From Deltaproteobacteria bacterium (GTDB lineage Bacteria; Myxococcota_A; UBA9160; UBA4427): a stretch of 64,000 nt of DNA. Below, piece by piece: positions 32,797-40,687 of the stretch (the stretch's first letter is position 1; every line of letters starts with the position of its first letter). A program made the translations under genes and the position numbers. The stretch is taken from assembly GCA_029261855.1 (NCBI GenBank), contig JAJDAN010000089.1, forward strand, positions 124,001 through 188,000, read 5' to 3'. A model generated the notes under the pieces. It saw nothing but the letters and a program-made list of their open reading frames with translations. It was not told the DNA's origin and ran no database searches.

Positions 32797-33728
32797 CCAC
32801 GGCACCCCGGGCCTTCCAGTGGGCGGTGTTCCCGGTGGTGATGGGTGCCGCCGTCGCGGGATCGATGCTGCTCATGGCAACGGGGACGCCGGCACCCGAG
32901 TCGATCCTGGTGCCCCAGCTGAGCGCGTTCGCGGTGGTGGCGGTGCTCGAGCACGTCTACCCCCATCACCGCAGCTGGAACCGACCCCGGCGCGACGTCC
33001 GCGTCGACGCCACCCACAGCATCACGATCGCGCTACTCGTCGCGCTGGCGACGCCCTTCGTACTGGCCGGCGGCGTTGCCGTCGGCGGCTGGTTGTCCTC
33101 CGAGATCGGTATCGGGTTCTGGCCCACCCACTGGCCGCTACTCGCCCAGACCGCGCTGGCGCTGGTCGTCGGCGAACTGCCGGGCTATTGGGTCCACCGC
33201 TTCGAGCACCAGTGGGACGGCCTCTGGCGCTTCCACGCCGTACACCACAGCGCCCCGCGCTTGTACTGGCTGAACGCCGGCCGCTTCCACCCGATCGATA
33301 CGCTGCTCACCTTCGTGCCGTCCTACGGGCTACTCGTCGTGCTCGGCTGCGGCATCGAGACCCTGGCGCTGTTCACCCTCATCACCGCCGTGCACGGCAT
33401 CTTCCAGCACGCGAACCTGCAGCTGCGTCTCGGCCCACTCAACCACTTCTTCAGCATGGCCGAGCTTCACCGCTGGCACCATTCGAAGACCGTCGACGAG
33501 GCGAACCACAACTACGGTCAGACCGTGATCGTGTGGGACACGCTCTTCGGCACGCGCTTCCTTCCGGCCGACCGCGAGCCGCCGGAGGAGATCGGGATCC
33601 CGAACCTCCCGAGCTTCCCGATGACGTGGTGGGCGCAGATCCGATCGCCCTTCCGTTGGGACCGGATCCGACGTGACAGTGAAGCGACCGCCCGGACCCT
33701 GGAGACGTCGCGTGCCGCCGATACCTGA
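32793..33728 (+). CDS. Sterol desaturase/fatty acid hydroxylase-family membrane enzyme
   Basis: A 311-residue integral membrane diiron enzyme. The His boxes are HRFEH (HxxxH, about 133-137), HAVHH (HxxHH, about 147-151) and HRWHH late in the protein, with intervening His residues; four hydrophobic helices lie in the first 210 residues. The fold hydroxylates or desaturates lipids such as sterols, sphingoid bases or fatty acids. It starts by ATGA overlap with the previous gene and overlaps the next gene by 17 bases. In this operon it may prepare or modify the acyl chain that is later transferred; this is inference. Confidence 0.88.
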   Translation: MTTAPRAFQWAVFPVVMGAAVAGSMLLMATGTPAPESILVPQLSAFAVVAVLEHVYPHHRSWNRPRRDVRVDATHSITIALLVALATPFVLAGGVAVGGWLSSEIGIGFWPTHWPLLAQTALALVVGELPGYWVHRFEHQWDGLWRFHAVHHSAPRLYWLNAGRFHPIDTLLTFVPSYGLLVVLGCGIETLALFTLITAVHGIFQHANLQLRLGPLNHFFSMAELHRWHHSKTVDEANHNYGQTVIVWDTLFGTRFLPADREPPEEIGIPNLPSFPMTWWAQIRSPFRWDRIRRDSEATARTLETSRAADT

Positions 33729-36606
33729 TCCGGGGAACGCTGCGATCTTCCGCGAGGCGCTGGCGTGCCCCGGGTGCCACCAGGCCTTCGAGATCGAGAC
33801 CGCGACCGGCGACGCTACGGGCCTCGATTGCTTCCTGCTGTGCCGGCGCTGCCGGACCACAACTCCCGTGATCGCCGGTTTCCCCCTCTTCGGCGAGACA
33901 CGCCGCGACACGGATGCGGGGGATTCCGACTGGCTCGGCGAGCAGCGTGCGCGCTGGCTCGATGCCGAGACCTTCACCGACTTCCTGAACACCAAGGCGG
34001 AGCGCAACCTCTACGACGGCTATGCGTTCTTCCAACCCTTCAACGAATCCAGCCGCTCGCTGCTCGCACTGACGGGCGTGTTGCGCGAGCAGCTGTCTCC
34101 CGGCGACCGGATCCTCGACACCTGGTGCCGAACGGGTTGGACGGGCGAGTGGCTCGCATCCCTGTTTCCGGACCAGCAGGTGCTATCGATCTGGGAGGGC
34201 AACTCGAACGTCCTGGGCTACCGGGGCTTCGCCTATTGGCTGAGCGCGGAACGACGTCTCCCCAACCTCACGATCGTCTTCACGCACCCCGACGAGGCCC
34301 TTCCCCTGGCCGATGGCTGTATCGACCTGGTGGTCGGCCTCGATTCGCTCCACCGCTACGCGCCCGACGTCTTCCTATCCGAATGTCGCCGCGTCGCGCG
34401 GGACGCCGCGGTGCTCTTCTTCCCGCACGTCCATCTCAGCAACAGCGAGCCGGACCCGTTCTTCGAACGGGGTTGCCGACAGCTACACGGTCGCGAGTGG
34501 AAGGCACAGCTCGACCCGCTCTTCGTCGACCGCCCGAACTCCGCCTACCTGCTCGCCGAGCCGGACCTCTTCGACTGCGGGGACGAGTTCGCGATCTGCG
34601 ACGATCCGGACACGGCTCACTACAACGCCGCGGTCCTGATCGCCGCGCGGAGCTGGCAGGGCCGCCGCGTCCGAACCGAACATCGGCGCCCCTGCGAAGG
34701 GACCGATCGTCTCGTGACCAATCCCCTGCTGCGGATCGACCTCGACACGGCGACGGTCACAGTCCGCCAGGCCGACGACGCGGCTCGGGACATCCTCGAA
34801 CGTCATCCCATCTATGAAGAGCGCCTCGCCAGGGTGCTCGGTTCGCGCCTGTCCGATCTCGAGGTCCAGGTCCTCTTCCTGGCCGCCGGCGCGCTCACCC
34901 TCGCGGAGATCGCAGACGCCCTGGCGATCTCCGGGCCGGTGGTGCTGGCCGCCGTCGATCGTCTGCGGGAACGGGAGATCGTGTTCGCAGCCTCGGTCTC
35001 CCAGGCGATGGCGAGACTCCAGGACTACTACGGAAGTCTTCGCGTGCAGCGCGACCTGCCGGCGCACTTCGCCGACCTCTATCCCGGTCTGGGCGAGCGC
35101 TACGGCGAGGCGCCCTTGATCCTCGCCGAGGATGGATCGGAGTACGACTGGCCGGCGGTCTCGAGTCTCGTGGCCGCCACTGCACATTGGCTGCTGGAAG
35201 AAACGGCCGCCCAGGACCGGGTACTCATCCACACCCCGAACTGCCCCGAGCTTCTCCTCGTCGTGTGGGCGTGCTGGCTGACGGGGCGCATCGCCGTCCC
35301 CGTCGATCCGACCCTGCCCGCGGATGTCGTGCACCAGATCGTCAGCCGCATGTCCCCGGCCATCGTCTTCTCGGATCTCGATCTCGACCGCGAGTGCCTC
35401 GCCTTCGACAGCCTGACCCCGGACCCGGAAGACGGCACGGACGGACCGACGCGCGCCTTCTACTCGGATCGCATCGCCCCCCATCTCGATCGGGAGGCGG
35501 GCTTCATACAGGAACCGAAGCCCCACGATACGGCGCTGGTGCTCTTCACGTCGGGCTCGACGGGGACACCGAAAGCGGTGCGACTCGACCAGCGCGGGCT
35601 GCTCCACAGCGCGCACGAGCTGGCTCGACACTTCGACTGGAAGCCGGGCGAAAGACTTCTGTCTCTCGGTCCGGCCCACACCATGAGTGGGCTGCGAAAC
35701 CCCGCGCTAGCGGCACTCGTAGCCGGCGCGACGGTGGTCGTGCCCGACCCGGGCCTGATGCTCCCGGCCCGGGTACTTCGACTGCTCGGCGAGCACGACA
35801 TCGACATCCTCGCGACGGTACCGGCGCTGCTTCAGCAGCTGCGCGCATCCCGGGACCGACTGCTGCAGGAAGCTCGCCCGCCCCGGCTGCAGCTGATCCT
35901 GACCACCGGCCAGGCACTGCCCCAGAGCACCTGCAGCGAGATCGAGGCCTGGTTGGGCGCACCCGTGCGTTCCTACTACGGCCTCACGGAAACCGGCGGC
36001 ATCTGCACCGCCGACCCCCTCGACGGCCGGCTCGAGGGAGACCTGGGAGTCCCGGCCGGCGCGATCGCCCAGATCATGAACGGCGATCGGGTCCTGACAG
36101 GGCCGGGCGACGGCGAGGGGAGAGATGAGAAGGAGGGCGAGGAAACAGGTGAGCTGCGGATCTTCAGCCCCTCGAACATGCTCGGCTACTGGGAACCCTC
36201 CACGCCGAGCTCGGTCCGGCAGCAGGACGGCTGGATCCGGACGGGCGACATCGTCCGGCGCATGTCCGACGGCTCGCTCTCTTTCGTCGGGCGAGTCGAC
36301 GACCAGGTCAAGAACCGCCACGGCGAGTTGCTCTACCTCCAGGAGATCGAGCGCGTGGCCCTGTCCGTCCCGGGTCTCGCCGACGCATGCTGCCTCGAGC
36401 GGCCCGACGAAGAAGGCGGCGGGCTGGTGCTGTTCGCCGTGCTCGCCCCGGGGCGGGATGCGACGGAAACACGCAACCGGCTTCTTCAGGAAATCGACCG
36501 CGTCCTGGGGCTCAAGAAACGGCCGGACGACGTGCGCGCCGTTTCGGAGATCCATCGCGCGTCGAACGGCAAGGTCGACCGGAGTAGGATGTTCGGATGC
36601 AGCTAG
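33712..36606 (+). CDS. Trm112-like / methyltransferase-like / AMP-binding fusion protein
   Basis: A 964-residue fusion. Residues 15-60 hold a zinc ribbon (CPGC at 19-22, CRRC at 44-47) like the Trm112-type leader of methyltransferases. Residues about 100-290 resemble a class I methyltransferase, but motif I reads LDTWCRTGWTG, so the SAM glycine loop is degraded. Around 370-430 lies a winged-helix-like segment. The last 490 residues are an adenylation domain: TSGSTGTPK (about 613), YYGLTETGG, TGD, a DltA/NRPS-like A8 GRVDDQVKNRHGELL and SNGKVDRSRM. I chose GTG 33712 because GGAG lies seven bases upstream; GTG 33673 has none. It overlaps the next gene by 10 bases. Confidence 0.82.
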   Translation: MPPIPDPGNAAIFREALACPGCHQAFEIETATGDATGLDCFLLCRRCRTTTPVIAGFPLFGETRRDTDAGDSDWLGEQRARWLDAETFTDFLNTKAERNLYDGYAFFQPFNESSRSLLALTGVLREQLSPGDRILDTWCRTGWTGEWLASLFPDQQVLSIWEGNSNVLGYRGFAYWLSAERRLPNLTIVFTHPDEALPLADGCIDLVVGLDSLHRYAPDVFLSECRRVARDAAVLFFPHVHLSNSEPDPFFERGCRQLHGREWKAQLDPLFVDRPNSAYLLAEPDLFDCGDEFAICDDPDTAHYNAAVLIAARSWQGRRVRTEHRRPCEGTDRLVTNPLLRIDLDTATVTVRQADDAARDILERHPIYEERLARVLGSRLSDLEVQVLFLAAGALTLAEIADALAISGPVVLAAVDRLREREIVFAASVSQAMARLQDYYGSLRVQRDLPAHFADLYPGLGERYGEAPLILAEDGSEYDWPAVSSLVAATAHWLLEETAAQDRVLIHTPNCPELLLVVWACWLTGRIAVPVDPTLPADVVHQIVSRMSPAIVFSDLDLDRECLAFDSLTPDPEDGTDGPTRAFYSDRIAPHLDREAGFIQEPKPHDTALVLFTSGSTGTPKAVRLDQRGLLHSAHELARHFDWKPGERLLSLGPAHTMSGLRNPALAALVAGATVVVPDPGLMLPARVLRLLGEHDIDILATVPALLQQLRASRDRLLQEARPPRLQLILTTGQALPQSTCSEIEAWLGAPVRSYYGLTETGGICTADPLDGRLEGDLGVPAGAIAQIMNGDRVLTGPGDGEGRDEKEGEETGELRIFSPSNMLGYWEPSTPSSVRQQDGWIRTGDIVRRMSDGSLSFVGRVDDQVKNRHGELLYLQEIERVALSVPGLADACCLERPDEEGGGLVLFAVLAPGRDATETRNRLLQEIDRVLGLKKRPDDVRAVSEIHRASNGKVDRSRMFGCS

Positions 36607-38450
36607 ACGAAGAGCACCCGGCCGCCACGAGCTTCTACGCGCTGGCCTCCGCCCAGAAGGCCAGCAAGGTCTTTCTCGAGCGAGACCCGGGACTTCGCTA
36701 CGGCGAGCTTCGCGATCGCATCGGCGCCCTGACGAGCTACCTCGACCAGACGGAGCTGGAACCGGGCGACCGGGTCGTCATCGCCTCGCGAGACCCTTCC
36801 TGGGTCACTGCGCTGCTGTTCGCGCTCATCGACAACGGCTTGACGGCGGTCATCGCGGCGCCGGAGATGACGCGCCGCGAGTTCGACGTGTTGTGCGACG
36901 TGACCAACCCGGCCGGCTGCTTGATGGACACCCCGACCTCGGCGCGCTGCGGCGCACCCGAGCGGACCTGGAAGCTGATCCTGCCCATCGGGAAGCCGTC
37001 GAAGCGCAATGTCCTCGACAAGCTGCTTCGCGCGAAGAAGCCGAATCCGGCAGCGGACCACCTCCAGGCGGCACTCGGCGCGGTGAAGCCGCAGGCGCCG
37101 CCCGGCGCCTGGCCCGACGACCAGACCGCCTACGTGATCATGACCTCGGGCTCGACCTCCACCCCCAAGGCGGTCCCGTGCACGCGACGAGCCCTCTTCA
37201 CCCATCTGCGAACCCTGAGCAGACAATTCTCGTACGGACCCGACTCGCGCATCCTGAACCTGCTGCCCCTGTCCCACGCCGACGGCGTCATCCAGGGCCC
37301 GGCGGTGGCGTGCGCGAACGGCGCAACCTGGCTCCGGCCCTTCGACTTCAGCATTCGGAACATCGAACCCCTGCTGCATTCCATCTACGGCAAGCGCGCC
37401 ACGCATCTCATCTGCGTCCCGACCGTGCTGGCGCTGGTCCTGCGCCTGGGCTCGAAGTTCGCGGACAGCTTCGCGACGGACGACTTCCGCTTCGTCGTTT
37501 CGGCCGCGGGCCACCTCGAAGAGAAGCTGTGGAAGGACTTCCAGGACACGTTCGGAGTGACCATCGCCAACCTCTACGGCCTCACCGAAACGGTAACGGG
37601 CGGCATCTTCAGCGGCCCCGACCCGGACAGCCACCGCGTCGGATCGATCGGCAAGCCCGTGGACTGCGAGGCGCGTGTCGTCGACGAAGAAGGCAACGAA
37701 GTGGGTGCAGGAACTTCGGGCGAGCTGTTGCTGAGGGGCGACAACGTCTTCCCGGGCTATCTGAACGCGCCCGATCAGGACGTCTTCCTCGCAGGCTGGC
37801 TGCGGACCGGTGATCTCGCGCATCGGGACGCCGCGGGCTTCTTCTACATCGACGGTCGCATCAAGAACGTCGTCATCTCGGGCGGTGAGAACATCCATCC
37901 GGAAGAAGTGAGCGAGCTGCTTCAGACCCATCCGAACGTCGCCGAGGCCTTCGCGTTCGGTGTCCCCCACCGCGAATGGGGCGAGAACCTGGTCGCGCTG
38001 ATCGTCCCGCGCAGCGCCGACGACTTCGACGAGCCCGGTCTGGTCGCCTGGTGCCGGGATCAGCTGTCCGCCTACAAGGTCCCGAAGGACTGGCTCGTCG
38101 TCGACGCGCTGCCGCACGGCCCCTCCGGCAAGGTCCTCGCCCAGGACGCCAAGCGCGCCTATCAGGAGCGGCGCCGCCAGGGAAGCGCGCTGTCCGGGGC
38201 AAGCGTCGAGCAGAACGTCCTCGCCATCGCTGCCGACGTCTTCCGCTGCCCGGTCGACGCACTGAGCCTGCGATCGTCACCGGAAAACACGTCCGGCTGG
38301 GATTCGCTCGCCCACGTGAACCTGGCCCTGACCCTGGAAAGCGCGTTCGGGATCGAGCTGTCGACCACCGAGATCATGCAGATGTCGGACCTCCGGTCGA
38401 CCGTGGAGATCGTCGAGACCCGAACGGGGAGCGCCGGGGAAAGCCGCTGA
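36597..38450 (+). CDS. Acyl-AMP ligase fused to acyl carrier protein
   Basis: A 617-residue protein. Residues 1-520 form an adenylate-forming ligase: TSGSTSTPK (183-191), LYGLTETVTGG, TGDLAHRD, GRIKNVVISGGENIHPEE and the C-terminal Lys in PHGPSGKVLAQ. The A8 segment is of the acyl-CoA synthetase/fatty-acyl ligase kind, not the D-alanine kind. Residues 530-610 are a carrier domain with GWDSLAHVNL, where Ser570 would carry phosphopantetheine. So the enzyme can activate an acid and load it on its own carrier arm, joining the roles of DltA and DltC in one chain. The start lies 10 bases inside the previous gene, and the end overlaps the next by CTGA. Confidence 0.9.
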   Translation: MQLDEEHPAATSFYALASAQKASKVFLERDPGLRYGELRDRIGALTSYLDQTELEPGDRVVIASRDPSWVTALLFALIDNGLTAVIAAPEMTRREFDVLCDVTNPAGCLMDTPTSARCGAPERTWKLILPIGKPSKRNVLDKLLRAKKPNPAADHLQAALGAVKPQAPPGAWPDDQTAYVIMTSGSTSTPKAVPCTRRALFTHLRTLSRQFSYGPDSRILNLLPLSHADGVIQGPAVACANGATWLRPFDFSIRNIEPLLHSIYGKRATHLICVPTVLALVLRLGSKFADSFATDDFRFVVSAAGHLEEKLWKDFQDTFGVTIANLYGLTETVTGGIFSGPDPDSHRVGSIGKPVDCEARVVDEEGNEVGAGTSGELLLRGDNVFPGYLNAPDQDVFLAGWLRTGDLAHRDAAGFFYIDGRIKNVVISGGENIHPEEVSELLQTHPNVAEAFAFGVPHREWGENLVALIVPRSADDFDEPGLVAWCRDQLSAYKVPKDWLVVDALPHGPSGKVLAQDAKRAYQERRRQGSALSGASVEQNVLAIAADVFRCPVDALSLRSSPENTSGWDSLAHVNLALTLESAFGIELSTTEIMQMSDLRSTVEIVETRTGSAGESR

Positions 38451-39358
38451 GGGACCGGGGCGCGCTCATCTGGTTGGCGACCCTGCTTGCCGGGCTACTC
38501 GGCTGCGCCTCGGTCATCGCTGGCTTCCACGCCCTGCATCGGGGCGCGGACGTGGAATGGAAATTCTACGACCCGACCTTCCTGTACGCACTCCCCGGAA
38601 GCGCCGAGGAATTGATGGCCGAGGGTTGCGACGAGCACACGGTCTTCGCCCTGGGAAGCTCGGTGATGCTCGCGGCGTTCGACACGCTCCCCTCCCGGCC
38701 GGCTGGACGCTGGACGCTGACCTCGACCGAGATCGATTCGAAGCGAGAGCTGCGCATCCTGACGCGCTACGGCAGCACCGACCTGCGGCTCTTCTACCCG
38801 CTGATCCGCACACTTCCGAGCTGCCCCAAGACGATCCTCCTTCACAGCGACGTGTTCGTGGCACGCGACTTCAAGAGTCCGAAGCCGGGCGACTTCTACT
38901 TCACCTTCGTCGAGCGGTTGCGCGACCGCGTCGAGCGCCTGTGGCCGGACTTTCTGCAGAAGCAGATGCGCCAGGAAAGCATACGTCCCGTGGGCGAGTG
39001 CGACGCCGCCTGCCTCGCGAAGCGACGGGACGCCATGGACAGGCGCTTCGGCGACTTCCACGCCCTCGAACCCGACCACCTCGAGATCGTCCGCGAGCTG
39101 GTCGCGAACCGCGCACGGGTCGTGATCCTCGACGTCGGCCGCAGCGAGCGGCTCGAAGCCGAGTTCGTCGCAGAACTCGAACGCTTCCGAGCAGCCGTGG
39201 AATCCGTTGGCGAGGCGGAACCGGGAGTCCGCTACCTCGCGTTTGCCCCCCAGAAGAACGAGTTCTACGCGGACTACACCCACCTCAACCGAGAAGGCCG
39301 GGCGACCTTCGGGAAGTGGATCGCGACGACCGCCGCGTTCCGGGACCCGCGCCCTTGA
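38447..39358 (+). CDS. Membrane-anchored SGNH protein, DltD-like
   Basis: About 303 residues. The N-terminal hydrophobic helix (about 7-28) would anchor it with the rest in the periplasm, as for DltD. The first SGNH block is FALGSSVMLAAFD (Ser72, the third residue of Gly-Ser-Ser, is the likely nucleophile), and the last is ADYTHLNREGR with Asp276 and His279 in the DxxH arrangement. Spacing and length agree with DltD/AlgX-type acyl-transfer proteins. It presumably hands the acyl group to the final acceptor. The start is uncertain: CTG 38447 gives a CTGA overlap like its neighbours and a basic N-terminus; TTG 38474 is an alternative. Confidence 0.75.
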   Translation: MRDRGALIWLATLLAGLLGCASVIAGFHALHRGADVEWKFYDPTFLYALPGSAEELMAEGCDEHTVFALGSSVMLAAFDTLPSRPAGRWTLTSTEIDSKRELRILTRYGSTDLRLFYPLIRTLPSCPKTILLHSDVFVARDFKSPKPGDFYFTFVERLRDRVERLWPDFLQKQMRQESIRPVGECDAACLAKRRDAMDRRFGDFHALEPDHLEIVRELVANRARVVILDVGRSERLEAEFVAELERFRAAVESVGEAEPGVRYLAFAPQKNEFYADYTHLNREGRATFGKWIATTAAFRDPRP

Positions 39359-40512
39359 GCCTCGCCGGCCTGTCGCTCCTGCCGTTGTGGGCCGCCTTCG
39401 TCGCGGTCTTCTGGGTCACTCCGCGAAGGCTGCAGATCCATCTCCTCATCGCGTCCGGAACCGGGTGGATGATCTTCGCGCGCGAAGCCGAATCGTGGCT
39501 CCTGCTCGCGGCATTGTCTCCCGCCTGCTTCTTCCTCGCGAAGTCCGGAGCACAACGAGGTCGCAGCATCGGAGTCGCCGGCCTGGTCATCGTCCTGCTG
39601 GGCTACAAGCTCGTCCAGGACTACGCAGGAGACCGGACCGTCGGCGAATCCGCCGAGCCCTTCGTCCTGCTCGGCGCGAGCTTCTATCTGCTGCGCCTGG
39701 CCCACTACCTGATCGAGTCGCAGAAGCGCGCCCTGCCGGATCACTCGCTCGGCCAGTTCCTCGCCTATGCGTTCTTTCTTCCCACGCTGACGGTGGGACC
39801 GATCAATCGCTTCCCGGAGTTCCTGCGAGACGAGCACCGCCGGCGTTGGGACGCGAAGCTCTTCGTCGCCGGTCTCGAGCGGATCCTCTTCGGTCACTTC
39901 AAGGTGATCGTCGTCGCCAACTACCTGGTCCAGACCAAGCTGGGGGTCGTCGCCGCGGAGCTGGGAGGCGACCAGACGCGGCTCGGCGCCTATCTCCATT
40001 GCCTCGAGTACGGGCTGGACCTGTACTTCCGCTTCGGCGGCTACTGCGACATCGCCATCGGTCTGTCTGCGCTGCTGGGCTTCCGCATCGCCGAGAATTT
40101 CGACTATCCGTTCTTCCGGCCGAACATCAACCGGTTCTGGCAGAGTTGGCACATGTCGCTGTCGAGCTGGTGCAGGGACTACGTATTCGCTCCGATCGCG
40201 TTCAGCCTGCGACGACCGTCCGCGGGTGTGATCGCGTCGATGCTGATCTTCGGCCTCTGGCACGAAGTTTCGCCGCGCTACGTCGTCTGGGGCTTCTATC
40301 ACGGGGCGGGGATCCTGGCCTGGCAGCAGTGGCAACGCGTCCGCACGGCCATCCCACCCGGCTGGAGGCTTCCGCCGGCGATCGCCACGCCGGTCTCGAC
40401 GCTACTCACCGTGAACTTCGTGATCCTGAGCTTTGCCATCACCCGGAGCGATACGCTTACCCAGGCGATGGCGATCCTGCGGGTGATCTTCCTGGGAGAG
40501 GCAACGCGATGA
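39355..40512 (+). CDS. MBOAT-family membrane O-acyltransferase (DltB/AlgI-like)
   Basis: A 385-residue protein with about ten to twelve membrane helices. MBOAT signatures are TVGPINRFPEF (about 146-156), FGGYCDIAIGLSALLGFRIAENFDYPF (split; about 227-253), NRFWQSWHMSLSSWCRDY (259-276, with His266) and the catalytic-region FGLWHE and GFYHGAG (His303, His316). DltB and AlgI relatives take an acyl group from a cytosolic carrier and pass it through the membrane. Start TTG with TTGA overlap to the SGNH gene. It ends in ATGA overlap with the 47-residue microprotein gene. Confidence 0.93.
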   Translation: MSLAGLSLLPLWAAFVAVFWVTPRRLQIHLLIASGTGWMIFAREAESWLLLAALSPACFFLAKSGAQRGRSIGVAGLVIVLLGYKLVQDYAGDRTVGESAEPFVLLGASFYLLRLAHYLIESQKRALPDHSLGQFLAYAFFLPTLTVGPINRFPEFLRDEHRRRWDAKLFVAGLERILFGHFKVIVVANYLVQTKLGVVAAELGGDQTRLGAYLHCLEYGLDLYFRFGGYCDIAIGLSALLGFRIAENFDYPFFRPNINRFWQSWHMSLSSWCRDYVFAPIAFSLRRPSAGVIASMLIFGLWHEVSPRYVVWGFYHGAGILAWQQWQRVRTAIPPGWRLPPAIATPVSTLLTVNFVILSFAITRSDTLTQAMAILRVIFLGEATR

Positions 40513-40652
40513 TGTATCTGTGGCTCGTGCGGAAGCTCGGTTCGCCGGTCCGGGCAGCCCTGGTCTCGGTTCTCGTCTACATCCTGCTGGCGCTCGCGAT
40601 CGCCATGTACTCGGAGCTACCCGACCACAGCCTGCGCTACCTCGAGATCTGA
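40509..40652 (+). CDS. DltX-like single-span microprotein
   Basis: A 47-residue protein. A basic start (MMYLWLVRKLGSPVRAA) is followed by one membrane helix (about 18-34) and a short tail ending Ser-Leu-Arg-Tyr-Leu-Glu-Ile. The family knowledge used is that DltX is a roughly 50-residue protein encoded in dlt operons whose extreme C-terminus has a conserved Tyr flanked by hydrophobic residues and is needed for acyl transfer between DltB and DltD. Here Tyr44, Leu42 and Leu45/Ile47 reproduce that pattern. It overlaps the MBOAT stop by ATGA and is the last gene of the operon, before the separate NAD-glutamate dehydrogenase gene. Confidence 0.75.
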   Translation: MMYLWLVRKLGSPVRAALVSVLVYILLALAIAMYSELPDHSLRYLEI

Positions 40653-40673
40653 CGGAGCCGGCGGCCTATCGAC

Positions 40674-40679
40674 TACAGT
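40674..40679 (+). promoter_or_regulatory. -10-like hexamer eight bases before the glutamate dehydrogenase start
   Basis: TACAGT is followed by eight bases and the ATG of the glutamate dehydrogenase gene. No ribosome site precedes that ATG, so a leaderless transcript is possible. The -35 region is not clear. If real, it separates this gene from the upstream acylation operon. Confidence 0.35.
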
Positions 40680-40687
40680 CTCCCGCC

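Noticed and set aside
36597-40652. Calling the operon a D-alanine (dlt) operon outright
   Set aside because: The carrier-fused ligase has an acyl-CoA synthetase-type A8 segment, and Gram-negative bacteria lack teichoic acids, so the donor should be left open.
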